Positions 7,856-16,059 of a stretch of 30,147 nt of DNA are shown piece by piece. The stretch is from positions 1-30,147 of the forward strand of contig JAGTUW010000176.1 in the NCBI GenBank assembly GCA_018224345.1, in the 5' to 3' direction. Position 1 is the first letter of the stretch; each line of letters begins with the position of its first letter. The DNA is from Bacteroidota bacterium. Lineage in GTDB: Bacteria > Bacteroidota > Ignavibacteria > SZUA-365. The notes under the pieces were generated by a model. That model had not been told where the DNA came from. It saw nothing but the letters and a program-made list of their open reading frames with translations, and did not search any database. The translations under genes and the position numbers were made by a program.

Positions 7856-8002
7856 CATTTTGTTTCCTGTACATGCATAGAATCGCATGCAGATGCCCCT
7901 GCGGTGACACATCACGGACCCTCTCACATACGACGTACGTTCACGACCCCGCTCATTCAGGAATAGCGTCACACGGAGCCTCCACTACTCGACGACGCAA
8001 CG

Positions 8003-8038
8003 ACGTCCTCCCCAAACACGGGGAGGGCGTTTATTTTT
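8003..8038 (+). terminator. Rho-independent terminator after the Spy/CpxP-like gene
   Basis: An 11-bp stem (8003-8013 with 8020-8030, one G-T pair, core CCTCCCC/GGGGAGG) closes a 6-nt loop (AAACAC). It is followed directly by TTATTTTTT. This is a strong intrinsic terminator on the plus strand. It lies about 150 nt after the stop of the 7382-7855 gene. Confidence 0.85.
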
Positions 8039-8110
8039 TCTCATCACTGTTCCACTGCACCTGTCCGCCGCATGAAATTGGGCGCATACATCGGTGGCGC
8101 TGGATCAGGA

Positions 8111-8154
8111 CGCTCTGTATCTCATTGTGCAGAACCGTACAGAGCGTTTCTGCA
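8111..8154. repeat. Two overlapping, mutually exclusive inverted repeats
   Basis: CGCTCTGTA (8111-8119) pairs perfectly with TACAGAGCG (8138-8146). TGCAGAA (8128-8134) pairs perfectly with TTCTGCA (8148-8154). The right arm of the first lies inside the loop of the second, so the two stems compete. They sit in the convergent gap downstream of nrnA. Neither is followed by a good T-run on its sense strand, so a simple terminator call is weak. Confidence 0.6.
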
Positions 8155-8200
8155 TATTCAAAAAAAACAGAGGAGTGAAGGAAACACGATTGTTGCAGAG

Positions 8201-9223
8201 TTACGTGTCGGGCGCATCGCAAGCGGCGCGGACGGCTTCGCAAAGGGCCGCTGCGACGCGGGGGGCGAGGTCTTCAACCGCGATATTCAAAGCTGTAGCT
8301 CCTGCTGCATAGCGATGTCCGCCACCGTCGAATTGCCGTGCAACATTGTCGACCCCGACACGGGCCCGGGAACGAAAACTGATTTTAATCGCTCCCTCCA
8401 TCTCGGTGATCAAGGCTGCTGCCTCCACGCCGCGTATAGCCAGTCCGTTGTTGACGACATTCTCCACATCCTCAACGCCCGTCCCGGTATCAGCGAACAT
8501 CTCCGCAGTCACGATGAGCAGCGATACGCGGCCATCGCAGTATTGCTGAATGCCGGAGAGTATGCGTCCGAGCAGACGCATTCGGTTCACCGGGTAGTTG
8601 TCGTAAATAAGACGATGTGTTGTCACCGGGTCCACCCCCGCCTCCAGCAATCTCGCGACGATGCGATGTAACCTTGCCGTTGTGCGGTCAAAACGAAACG
8701 ATCCGGTATCGGTAACAATACCGACATAGATACCGGTGGCAATCGCTTCGGTCACCATGCATCCCTTTGCATCGAGAATATCGAATATGATTTCAGCGGT
8801 GGAGGAGGCTTCCGGTACGCTGCAGTACTGATCGGCAAAAGGCATGGGTTCGAGATGATGGTCGATGACGAGTTTGGCGGCACCGGATGCACGCACAGCT
8901 GCTTCCATCCGGTCAATGCGCCTGATATCATTCAAGTCCAGGACGACGATGAGATCCGCCCCGTTCAGTATTGTATCATGAGCATCTGCATCATACGTTT
9001 CGAATTGAATGCGTTCGCTGAGCAGCATCATGTTTTCGGGGGGGGCGTCGCAATTGATGATGCGCACCTGTTTGTCCGCTGATCGCAGGGCCTGATACAG
9101 GGCGAACTGACTGCCGAGGGCATCACCATCGGGATTCGCATGCGTCGTCAACACGATATCCTTCGCGGCCCACAGCAGATGCCCTGCCTCGGCTGTATCG
9201 ATGATTCTCACTGAGCCATTCAT
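8201..9223 (-). CDS. nrnA: DHH-family phosphoesterase: oligoribonuclease / pAp phosphatase NrnA
   Basis: The 340-residue protein contains every DHH motif in order: HANPDGDALGS (28-38), VVLDLND (93-99), the name-giving VIDHH (119-123), GIVTDTGSFRF (168-178) with its metal-binding Asp, and in the C-terminal DHHA1 domain ARQFDGGGHRYAAGA (295-309). Length and motif spacing match NrnA, which degrades 2-5 nt RNA and dephosphorylates 3'-phosphoadenosine 5'-phosphate using manganese. It is soluble and cytoplasmic. Its ATG overlaps the TGA of the ABC exporter (ATGA), and it is the last gene of the long minus-strand train starting at 17692. The only close alternative is another DHH phosphoesterase (for example a cyclic-di-AMP enzyme), but the absence of PAS, GGDEF or membrane domains favours NrnA. 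Confidence 0.93.
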   Translation of the reverse strand: MNGSVRIIDTAEAGHLLWAAKDIVLTTHANPDGDALGSQFALYQALRSADKQVRIINCDAPPENMMLLSERIQFETYDADAHDTILNGADLIVVLDLNDIRRIDRMEAAVRASGAAKLVIDHHLEPMPFADQYCSVPEASSTAEIIFDILDAKGCMVTEAIATGIYVGIVTDTGSFRFDRTTARLHRIVARLLEAGVDPVTTHRLIYDNYPVNRMRLLGRILSGIQQYCDGRVSLLIVTAEMFADTGTGVEDVENVVNNGLAIRGVEAAALITEMEGAIKISFRSRARVGVDNVARQFDGGGHRYAAGATALNIAVEDLAPRVAAALCEAVRAACDAPDT

Positions 9224-10968
9224 TCCATTTCCTCCAGCTCGGCGGCGAGCAGTTGTTTCTGATAAATATCGGCGTAGAGGCCGCCGGTCTCGATGAGTAT
9301 GTCATGTGTTCCCTCTTCACTTATCACCCCGTCGTGCAGGACGACGATATGATCCGCATTTTTCACCGTAGAGATACGATGGCTGATCAGTATACTGCTT
9401 CGTGCGGCCATGACAGCTTTCAGGCGTTGCAGAATTTCTTCCTCGGTGTGCGTATCAACGGCGGAAAGTGCATCATCGAGTATGAGAATCGACGGCCTGC
9501 GCAATACCGCACGCGCGAGGCTGACCCGCTGCTTCTGTCCGCCGGACAACGTGATCCCTCGTTCACCGAGTATCGTCTCATATCCTTTCGGAAAATCCGC
9601 AACGTCCTTGTCCAGCTGTGCGACCGTAGCCGCCCATAAAATGTCCTCTTCCGTCGGGTGATCGACGCCATACGCGATGTTGTTCCACAAGGTATCGGAA
9701 AAAAGAAATGTTTCCTGTGTCACATATGCGATGTTGCCGCGCAGTACGTCCAGTGGAATCTTCCTCGCATCAACGCCGTCAATGGAGAGCACTCCCTGGG
9801 TAGGATCATACAGACGCGGAATCAGATTGACGAGTGTGGATTTTCCCGCGCCTGTCAATCCTACAATGCCAAGCGTGCTGCCCGCAGAGATATCGAGGGA
9901 GACGCCGCGCAGAATATCGGGGCCGTGGTCATTATAACGGTAATACACATCCGTATATCTGATATCTCCCTCGATCGCCGTGATCCCGTGATCGGTTTCG
10001 GGACCGTCGGCGATTTCGGGGGGAGCCTCGAATATGCGTTCAAGCCGCTTCATTGAAGCTGCCGCACGCTGGATCAGGCTGACAACCCAGCCGATGGCAG
10101 CCATGGGCCAGATAAGCATGCCGAGATAGATGATGAACTGTGTCAGCTCTCCGAGTGTCAACCGCCCCGCAATGACATCGCGACCGCCAAGCCAGATGAT
10201 CAATATGACGGAGAAGCCCACGAGCATGCCGATCATCGGCATGAACAGAGATTGAATCCGTACCATGCGCATGTTCCGGCGACGGTATTCCTCACTCAGC
10301 GCACGAAACATCGAGGTCTCATATTCCTCGCGCAGATAGGCCTTGACGACGCGAATACCGGAGATACTTTCCTGCGCACGCGCGGTCAATGTTCCGTAAT
10401 GCTCCTGGATCTCTTCGTACCGTTTGTGGATCAATGTCCCCAGTTTGTGCACGACGTAGGACAACAGGGGGAGGGGCAGAAGGCCCCAGAGTGTGAGCAT
10501 CGGATGAATCTGCAATAACAGCCAGACGATAATGATGAAGTTGAACACGGTGTTCGCGGAGTACATCACCGCCGGACCGACAAACATGCGCACCGCCGAG
10601 ATGTCGTTTCCCGAATACGCCATCAAATCGCCCGTTGTCGTGGTTCCAAAGAAACGCGGAGACAAGCGCATCACATGACTGAGAAAGTCATTCCTCAAAT
10701 CATACTCGATGCGACGCGAAACGACGATAATCGTCTGCCGCGTAAGGTAAAGGAACACGCCGCTGATCGCCGAGACCAGCACAATCAACAACGCGTAGTT
10801 CAGCAGCATCCCTCTGGAAACATCCTGCTGCAAGCCATCGACTGCGTCACGGATGATAACCGGTGCGATCACGGCAAATATTGTGGAGAAAAAGACATAC
10901 ACAATTCCCCTGAGCAAGGGCCCACGGTAATGCCGTAGATAGGGCAGCAACCGGAGAAGAGATTTCAT
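9220..10968 (-). CDS. ABC exporter half-transporter (MdlA/YheI/BmrC-like, fused membrane and ATPase domains)
   Basis: I take the ATG at 10968, which overlaps the HAD gene's stop as ATGA, giving 582 residues; an ATG at 11010 is in frame but lies within that gene. Residues 1-310 form the six-helix exporter membrane domain, and 335-582 the nucleotide-binding domain. The latter has Walker A GLTGAGKS (370-377), Q-loop VTQETFLF, signature LSGGQ (474-478), Walker B ILILDD (494-499), D-loop SAVD and the switch histidine in ISHR. The position after the Walker B aspartate is Asp, not the catalytic Glu, as in MdlA-like subunits of heterodimeric exporters. It may therefore need a partner with a complete site, and none is in the window. 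The substrate is unknown (lipid, drug or peptide). Confidence 0.93.
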   Translation of the reverse strand: MKSLLRLLPYLRHYRGPLLRGIVYVFFSTIFAVIAPVIIRDAVDGLQQDVSRGMLLNYALLIVLVSAISGVFLYLTRQTIIVVSRRIEYDLRNDFLSHVMRLSPRFFGTTTTGDLMAYSGNDISAVRMFVGPAVMYSANTVFNFIIIVWLLLQIHPMLTLWGLLPLPLLSYVVHKLGTLIHKRYEEIQEHYGTLTARAQESISGIRVVKAYLREEYETSMFRALSEEYRRRNMRMVRIQSLFMPMIGMLVGFSVILIIWLGGRDVIAGRLTLGELTQFIIYLGMLIWPMAAIGWVVSLIQRAAASMKRLERIFEAPPEIADGPETDHGITAIEGDIRYTDVYYRYNDHGPDILRGVSLDISAGSTLGIVGLTGAGKSTLVNLIPRLYDPTQGVLSIDGVDARKIPLDVLRGNIAYVTQETFLFSDTLWNNIAYGVDHPTEEDILWAATVAQLDKDVADFPKGYETILGERGITLSGGQKQRVSLARAVLRRPSILILDDALSAVDTHTEEEILQRLKAVMAARSSILISHRISTVKNADHIVVLHDGVISEEGTHDILIETGGLYADIYQKQLLAAELEEME

Positions 10969-11711
10969 TCCAGGCCCCATTCCTCGAGGATGTGCAGCAC
11001 TTCCACCCATGAGTGTGCCACGGCATCAGCCTCCGTCTGATCGGGATGACTGTCGGCATGATATCGCCCACTCTCATCGCCCCTGAAGAGAATCGACCGC
11101 ATACCCATGGCGCTGGCACCAGCGATGTCGGTGCGCTCGATGTCACCGATATGAACAGCATGTTCGGATTTCGCACCCGTTTCTTCCAGTGCGCGACGGA
11201 ACATCAGCGGATGTGGTTTCGATACACCGGTTTCGTCGGAGAATACGAGCGTACTGAAATAGCGTTCCACATCATGCGCCTGCAGGACCCGCCGCAATAC
11301 ACGACCGGGTGAGTATGCCGTATCCGATATCAATGCGAGAGGGACACGCGTCGAGAGCTTCCGCAATGCATCACCGCAACCGGGAAGCAAATCTGGTACC
11401 CCCTCGAGAATGCTGTCTTCAATGCGACTGATGATTTCCGCCCGCATATCGTCTGGAAGTTCGATACCAAGATAGCTCCAGACGACCTCAAGACTTTCCT
11501 CGGCGCGCATGGTGCGCTGCTCCGTGTGCCAGAGGCGTTCGAACGTCTCATAAGCATGCGCCATCGCCGCTGTGACTTTTTCCTCATCCCAGGCTCTGCC
11601 GACGCGATCAAACACCGCACGCATCGCGAGGTTGCGCGCGCTACGCCGGCGATCTCCATTGCGGGAGTCAACGACAGTGTTCCAGAAATCGATGGTGATT
11701 GCTTGTATCAT
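10965..11711 (-). CDS. HAD-superfamily hydrolase
   Basis: From the ATG at 11711 the 248-residue protein shows four HAD motifs: ITIDFWNTVVD (nucleophile D8), LALISDT (motif II Ser), GVSKPHPLMF (motif III Lys) and VHIGDIERTDIAGA (motif IV GD...TD). The cap between motifs I and II is helical, as in subfamily I. Position D+2, Asp in most HAD phosphatases, is Trp here, which recalls the haloacid dehalogenase DAYGT pattern; hydrolytic chemistry may differ. An in-frame ATG at 11777 has GGGAGG 10 nt upstream but would add 22 residues before the nucleophile strand, so the start is uncertain. Its TGA overlaps the ABC exporter ATG. Substrate unknown. Confidence 0.88.
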   Translation of the reverse strand: MIQAITIDFWNTVVDSRNGDRRRSARNLAMRAVFDRVGRAWDEEKVTAAMAHAYETFERLWHTEQRTMRAEESLEVVWSYLGIELPDDMRAEIISRIEDSILEGVPDLLPGCGDALRKLSTRVPLALISDTAYSPGRVLRRVLQAHDVERYFSTLVFSDETGVSKPHPLMFRRALEETGAKSEHAVHIGDIERTDIAGASAMGMRSILFRGDESGRYHADSHPDQTEADAVAHSWVEVLHILEEWGLE

Positions 11712-11822
11712 AGGCACATTACTAACATCGGCAACGAAGGAAAAGCTCCCGGCTCCGGGAAAGGAAACACACGCCATCAGACGGCGGCCTCCCCCGGTAA
11801 ACTTTGGGTGTCTCCCCCGTTC

Positions 11823-13112
11823 TTATCCGATCGTGGTAAATCCTGTATATGGCTGCAGTACTTTCGGGATGATTATTTTGCCTTCCGGTGTCTGACAATT
11901 TTCCAGCAACGCCACCATCAGACGCGATGTGGCCAGACCGGACCCGTTCAGCGTATGCACAAATTGGGGTTTGCTTCCCTTCCCTTCAGGACGAAAGCGT
12001 ATCCCTGCACGTCGTGCCTGGAAGTCCTCGAAATTACTGCACGACGAAGCTTCCAGCCAGGTCTCTTCAGCAGGAGACCACACTTCGATGTCATAGGTTT
12101 TCGCTGATGAGAAACTCGTATCACCCGTGCAGAGAAGGAGTATGCGATACGGGATTTCGAGAAGCTGGAGAATGCGCTCGACGTTGGCGACCAGCGATTC
12201 GAGTTCATCATACGAATGCTCCGGGTGCACGAATTTGACCAGCTCGACTTTGTTGAACTGATGGACGCGAAGAAACCCCTTCGTCTGTTTTCCGTAGGAA
12301 CCCGCCTCGCGGCGAAAACAGGCGGAATAACCACAGAAACTGGAGGGGAGCCGATCAGCCTCGAGTATCTCGTCGCGGTACATATTCGTAATCGGTACTT
12401 CGGCCGTGGGGATCAGGTAGAGATCGTCTTCTGCACAACGGTACATGTCCTCCGCCATCTTGGGCAACTGTCCCGTCCCCACCATTGAATCGGTGTTGAC
12501 TACAAACGGCGGGAAGATTTCGCGGTACCCGTGGTCACGCAAATGTGTGTCCAGCATGAAATTGATGAGCGCGCGCTCCAGCGTGGCACCCTCCCCGATG
12601 TAGAGCGGAAAGCCACTGCCACTGATTTTCGCCCCGCGATCAAAATCCAGTATGTCGAGTTTGCGCCCCAGTTCGAGATGATCGAGTACCGTATGCTCCG
12701 GATCCTCATTCAAGCGCATTGTGTGCGGGGGAATCCAGGAACGTACCTCGGCATTGTCATCAGCAGTGCGTCCGACCGGCACACTCGCATCACAGAGATT
12801 CGGCAACCGCAGCAACTGCTCGCGTAACCGCTCATCTGCGGTACGTAGTTCCTCGTCAAGTTGCTTGATGGTTTCACCAACAGATTTCATTTCCGTGATT
12901 TTCTCCTCCGCATCCTGGCGATCTTTTTTCAAATGCGCAATCTCCTGTGAGACGACATTGCGCAGATTCTTGAGGCGTTCGACCTCCGAGATGATCTCAC
13001 GCCTGCGGAGATCGAGGGCGATAACCTCGTCAGGATTCCCTTTCTCGTTCTTGTTTTCAATAGCCTGCCGAACCTCGTCCGGCGTCTCGCGAATACGTTT
13101 GATGTCCAGCAT
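11823..13112 (-). CDS. serS: Seryl-tRNA synthetase
   Basis: The 429 residues match full-length bacterial SerRS. The N-terminal coiled-coil arm that contacts the tRNA spans about 28-102 (EVERLKNLRNVVSQEIAHLK). The class II catalytic domain has TAEVP (236-240), motif 2 FRREAGSYGKQTKGFLR with VHQF (266-286) and motif 3 NGSGLATSRLMVALLE (389-404). It charges tRNA-Ser, and tRNA-Sec where present, in the cytoplasm. It starts 24 nt after the RmlD-like stop with AAGGTG about 10 nt before the ATG. It is followed closely by the HAD gene, so it appears embedded in the long minus-strand train. Nothing is degenerate. Confidence 0.98.
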   Translation of the reverse strand: MLDIKRIRETPDEVRQAIENKNEKGNPDEVIALDLRRREIISEVERLKNLRNVVSQEIAHLKKDRQDAEEKITEMKSVGETIKQLDEELRTADERLREQLLRLPNLCDASVPVGRTADDNAEVRSWIPPHTMRLNEDPEHTVLDHLELGRKLDILDFDRGAKISGSGFPLYIGEGATLERALINFMLDTHLRDHGYREIFPPFVVNTDSMVGTGQLPKMAEDMYRCAEDDLYLIPTAEVPITNMYRDEILEADRLPSSFCGYSACFRREAGSYGKQTKGFLRVHQFNKVELVKFVHPEHSYDELESLVANVERILQLLEIPYRILLLCTGDTSFSSAKTYDIEVWSPAEETWLEASSCSNFEDFQARRAGIRFRPEGKGSKPQFVHTLNGSGLATSRLMVALLENCQTPEGKIIIPKVLQPYTGFTTIG

Positions 13113-13136
13113 GTTGTGTTCACACCTTGCAGTAAT

Positions 13137-14078
13137 TTAAATGAAGCGGCTATCGCTGAGAAGATCGGTATGCATCGCACCATCACGGATTTGCCGGTGC
13201 ATACGCTCGAGCCCGCTCATGGTATCACTCAAACGCTCATTGCACGCAGCCTCGAATTTGAGTGTTATGAATGTACTGTCCGGAGGGCGGTTGGCCGACT
13301 GACCGATCTCGCCCGAGGTGGTCGGGAAAATAAGCGATGGATCAAGAGCGAACACCGCAGCGATGTTCCGGGCGAACGAGAAGCGGTCGAGGGATTCCGG
13401 CCCGGAAACGTTATATACTCCACGGCAGCCGCGTTCGATGAGTTTGAGAATCCCGTAGGCAAGATCATCGGCCAGTGTCGGATTGCCCTTCTGATCAGTC
13501 ACCACGCGGAATGGCATGCCCTTCTCCAACTGCGAGAGCACCCAGGTTACGAAGTTGGGGCGCAATTCGTATCCCGTCCCGTACAAGACCTGTGTACGCA
13601 CGATAATCCCGTCGACCGGACTCGACAGCAGGGCGTTCTCCGCTGCCAGTTTGGACTTCCCATAATAACTCAGCGGATTCGGCCGCGCCTTCTCGTCATA
13701 GGGCGCTGAATGACCGTCAAACACATAATCACTGGAAAGCTGCACGATACAGCAGTGCTCAAGACGGCGAGCCGGTATGATAAGATTTTTCACTCCATCG
13801 ACGTTCAACCGCCATGCATTCTGCCTGTCCTCTTCACAACCATCCACATCCGTCCACGCTGCGGTATTGATGATCACGTCGGGACGAAAGGACATGACAA
13901 GGCTCTTCACATCGGAGAGCTGCGTGATGTCGAGTTGCTGATAATCGAAGCGGGGATTGATGAAGAATGTCCGCGGCGCCAGATCCGTCAGTAACAGACG
14001 ATGCGATGTCTCTCGTCCGGTAATTAACGCAAGTTTCTGTCCCAGCAACCCGTGCGCGCCTGTAATCATGATATTCAT
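13137..14078 (-). CDS. RmlD-like NAD(P)-dependent sugar-nucleotide reductase (dTDP-4-dehydrorhamnose reductase family)
   Basis: The 313-residue protein begins with an extended SDR Rossmann fold: MNIMITGAHGLLGQ (GxxGxxG at 7-13), DITQLSD, then the RmlD-typical NTAAWTDVDGCEEDRQNAWR (71-90) and VQLSSDYVFDG. The catalytic Y139-xxx-K143 lies in LSYYGKSKLAAEN, and RTQVLYG and NPTLADDLA follow. RmlD reduces dTDP-4-dehydro-L-rhamnose to dTDP-L-rhamnose for envelope polysaccharides. No rmlA, B or C is nearby, so the substrate may differ; MAT2B-like members of the same family are an alternative. Its ATG overlaps the kinase stop (ATGA). Confidence 0.87.
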   Translation of the reverse strand: MNIMITGAHGLLGQKLALITGRETSHRLLLTDLAPRTFFINPRFDYQQLDITQLSDVKSLVMSFRPDVIINTAAWTDVDGCEEDRQNAWRLNVDGVKNLIIPARRLEHCCIVQLSSDYVFDGHSAPYDEKARPNPLSYYGKSKLAAENALLSSPVDGIIVRTQVLYGTGYELRPNFVTWVLSQLEKGMPFRVVTDQKGNPTLADDLAYGILKLIERGCRGVYNVSGPESLDRFSFARNIAAVFALDPSLIFPTTSGEIGQSANRPPDSTFITLKFEAACNERLSDTMSGLERMHRQIRDGAMHTDLLSDSRFI

Positions 14079-14977
14079 CTGAAATCACCTGCTCTTGTCG
14101 CACGCAACTGTTCCATGCCGCGTGAGCCGGGAATACCTGCAACATAGGAGGCGACCCGTGCGGCATTGCCTGCAGCGGGTTCAAGCTCCATCCCGCATGC
14201 AAGTCCATAGGCAAATGTACTGCCGAATGCATCGCCGCAACCGGTCGGATCGACAATGCGTGCGGGCGGCCAGGCGGGGATATGCAGATGATGATCGGGC
14301 GCTGTATAGATGTCCGCCCCCTGTTCGCCGCGTGTAACCAGAAGGCAGTGTGGATCGGATACGTCGAAGACCCGGCGCAGGCGTTCCGCCTCATCGTCAC
14401 CGGGTATCATGGCAGCGAATTCCCGTTCATTGCACTGCAATACATCACCCGCCGCCAGCCACTGCTGCCAGTGATCCGTTGCGGCAGGTTCCCGGCGGCC
14501 GTCGGGATGCACACGATATGCAATCATATGCAGGTCGATATACACCAGTCGCCCTTCCCCGCGCAGCTCTGCCGCACTTTCAAGTTCAATGTCATGTCCG
14601 GTCATCATATTCACATAGACCAGGTCGGCCTGTGGGAGGAGAGGGGATATCTGTGTAAAGGGAACAGGCCCCAGCCCGCGTACGAGCTGTGTGTTGTATT
14701 GCGAAGCTGATTCATGAAACAGGCGGACGCGTGTGCTGTCCTCCTCAACGTACCTGCAGTAGCGTGCATCGATCAAAGGGAAGCGTCTCAGAAGGTCGCC
14801 CCATTCCTCCGATGCGTCTCGTCCGATGGGAAGTACCGGAAATAGTCTGTCGTCTGGATGAATCACGGCATCGAAGGTTGCCAGCGAAAAAAGGATACCT
14901 CCGGGACTGTGATACACCTCGCCTTGGTAGCTGTGTATCTCGTCGAGGACGAGGTGACCAAGGACAAGAATCGTCAT
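14075..14977 (-). CDS. PfkB-family (ribokinase-like) carbohydrate kinase
   Basis: The 300 residues carry the PfkB signatures: an N-terminal glycine segment SPGGILFSLA (24-33), LQCNEREF (180-187), TRGEQGA (215-221) and the C-terminal DPTGCGDAFGSTFAYGL (243-259), with the catalytic base D249 and the GCGD anion hole. The N-terminal GHLVLDEI is like ribokinases and adenosine kinases that phosphorylate sugars or nucleosides. The exact substrate is unclear; a link to sugar-nucleotide metabolism is suggested by the next gene, an RmlD-like reductase. Both junctions are ATGA overlaps: with mlaD upstream and with the reductase downstream. Confidence 0.9.
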   Translation of the reverse strand: MTILVLGHLVLDEIHSYQGEVYHSPGGILFSLATFDAVIHPDDRLFPVLPIGRDASEEWGDLLRRFPLIDARYCRYVEEDSTRVRLFHESASQYNTQLVRGLGPVPFTQISPLLPQADLVYVNMMTGHDIELESAAELRGEGRLVYIDLHMIAYRVHPDGRREPAATDHWQQWLAAGDVLQCNEREFAAMIPGDDEAERLRRVFDVSDPHCLLVTRGEQGADIYTAPDHHLHIPAWPPARIVDPTGCGDAFGSTFAYGLACGMELEPAAGNAARVASYVAGIPGSRGMEQLRATRAGDFR

Positions 14978-16059
14978 TTCACTGTCTGCCCCTCCTGCGC
15001 CGGTTGTCCCTTCCCGCGTTCGGCCTCCCGCTGCCGCAACTCCGCCTCCAGACGTTCAAGTTCCTCCAGACGTCGCTGCAATTCACGCATCTTTCGCGTA
15101 TATGAAGACTGTATCGGCTCCTCATCTTCAAAATCTTCTCCCGCAAAAACACGGCCGAACAGCCAGTGTTCTCGCATCGCGTGAATGCTGCGTGCAGTTT
15201 GCTGCGCGGCATTGCCCGCATCGTAGGTCACATCCGTCAACGCATTCAGGAAGGTGACAAGCGAATCATACAATGTGCGATCGCTCAACAGCAATCCGAG
15301 CGTCCCTTCCTCGTCATCGACCTTGCCGAGCAACGAGGCGGCACGCTCCGTGATTCTGATTGAATTGCCCATGACCGTATCAACTTTGACGGCGATGGAA
15401 TCAAAGGTGTCCATGCTGCCGGACAGGCGATCAGCGAGACGGTCGATCTGTTGTGTCAGCCGTTGCAACCCGTGTTCGGTATCAGCCGTGACACCGACCA
15501 GCCGTTGATAGAGTTCATCGTCCGTGAAGAGTTTCCCCATGGTACCCTCTCCCCGGTTGAGCCGGCGTAACATGATATTGACTTCGTTGCTGACCATCTT
15601 CACCGTGTCGGCGATGGAAATGAAGTTGTCGGCGAAACTGCTGAGGGCGAAAGGCGGCACACCGTCGATAAAACCGTAATCCGGTACTTCCGCAGCATCG
15701 GGGGAGCCGATTCTGATGCTGATGAATTTATTTCCCACGAGCCCTTCCTGTTTGATTTCCGCCTTGGAATCTGTTTTGACGAAATCACGGATTCGGTGGT
15801 CGATCCGCATCAGCAGGCGAATGGAATCAGCCCCCTGAGTCAGCGAAATGTCTGTGACGGTGCCAATATTATATCCCGAGAGCATGACATTCGCCCCGGG
15901 CTTGACACCCTCCACACTCGAGAAATTAACTTTTACGTAGAATGCACGGCTGAACAGCTGGCTTTTCTCACCGATAAAGAAGATTCCAATTGAGAAAGCC
16001 ATCATACCTATAAAGATCAGCAAGCCGACCCTTGCGCGGGAAAGAGCTGTTTTTCTCAT
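14974..16059 (-). CDS. mlaD: MlaD-like MCE-family phospholipid-binding protein
   Basis: One N-terminal membrane helix (about 11-31, VGLLIFIGMMAFSIGIFFI) anchors a periplasmic MCE domain (about 38-118) with FSSVEGVKPGANVMLSGYNI and GTVTDISL, then IKQEGLVGNKFISI. A helical region follows, and then a charged C-terminal coiled coil (about 315-350, RKMRELQRRLEELERLEAEL) rich in Arg and Glu. MlaD hexamers shuttle phospholipids with MlaE and MlaF. At 361 residues it is about twice the length of E. coli MlaD, the extra being the helical tail, which may span the periplasm like longer MCE proteins. It overlaps mlaF and the PfkB gene by ATGA. Confidence 0.93.
   Translation of the reverse strand: MRKTALSRARVGLLIFIGMMAFSIGIFFIGEKSQLFSRAFYVKVNFSSVEGVKPGANVMLSGYNIGTVTDISLTQGADSIRLLMRIDHRIRDFVKTDSKAEIKQEGLVGNKFISIRIGSPDAAEVPDYGFIDGVPPFALSSFADNFISIADTVKMVSNEVNIMLRRLNRGEGTMGKLFTDDELYQRLVGVTADTEHGLQRLTQQIDRLADRLSGSMDTFDSIAVKVDTVMGNSIRITERAASLLGKVDDEEGTLGLLLSDRTLYDSLVTFLNALTDVTYDAGNAAQQTARSIHAMREHWLFGRVFAGEDFEDEEPIQSSYTRKMRELQRRLEELERLEAELRQREAERGKGQPAQEGQTVK

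Larger units (their letters stand above)
7856..8200. other. Gene-free gap between the Spy/CpxP-like gene and nrnA
   Basis: No convincing coding region is seen in these 345 bases. The gap holds the plus-strand terminator at 8003-8038, the pair of overlapping inverted repeats at 8111-8154 and a run of eight A at 8160-8167. The genes on either side converge here. About 70 bases (8040-8110) hold nothing I recognise. Confidence 0.7.

Noticed and set aside
10965..11711. Calling the HAD protein a haloacid dehalogenase
   Set aside because: It shares only the aromatic residue after the nucleophile with that group; other dehalogenase motifs are not visible.
13137..14977. A rhamnose biosynthesis cluster
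   Set aside because: Only an RmlD-like reductase is present, with no RmlA, B or C in the window, so the pathway cannot be claimed.
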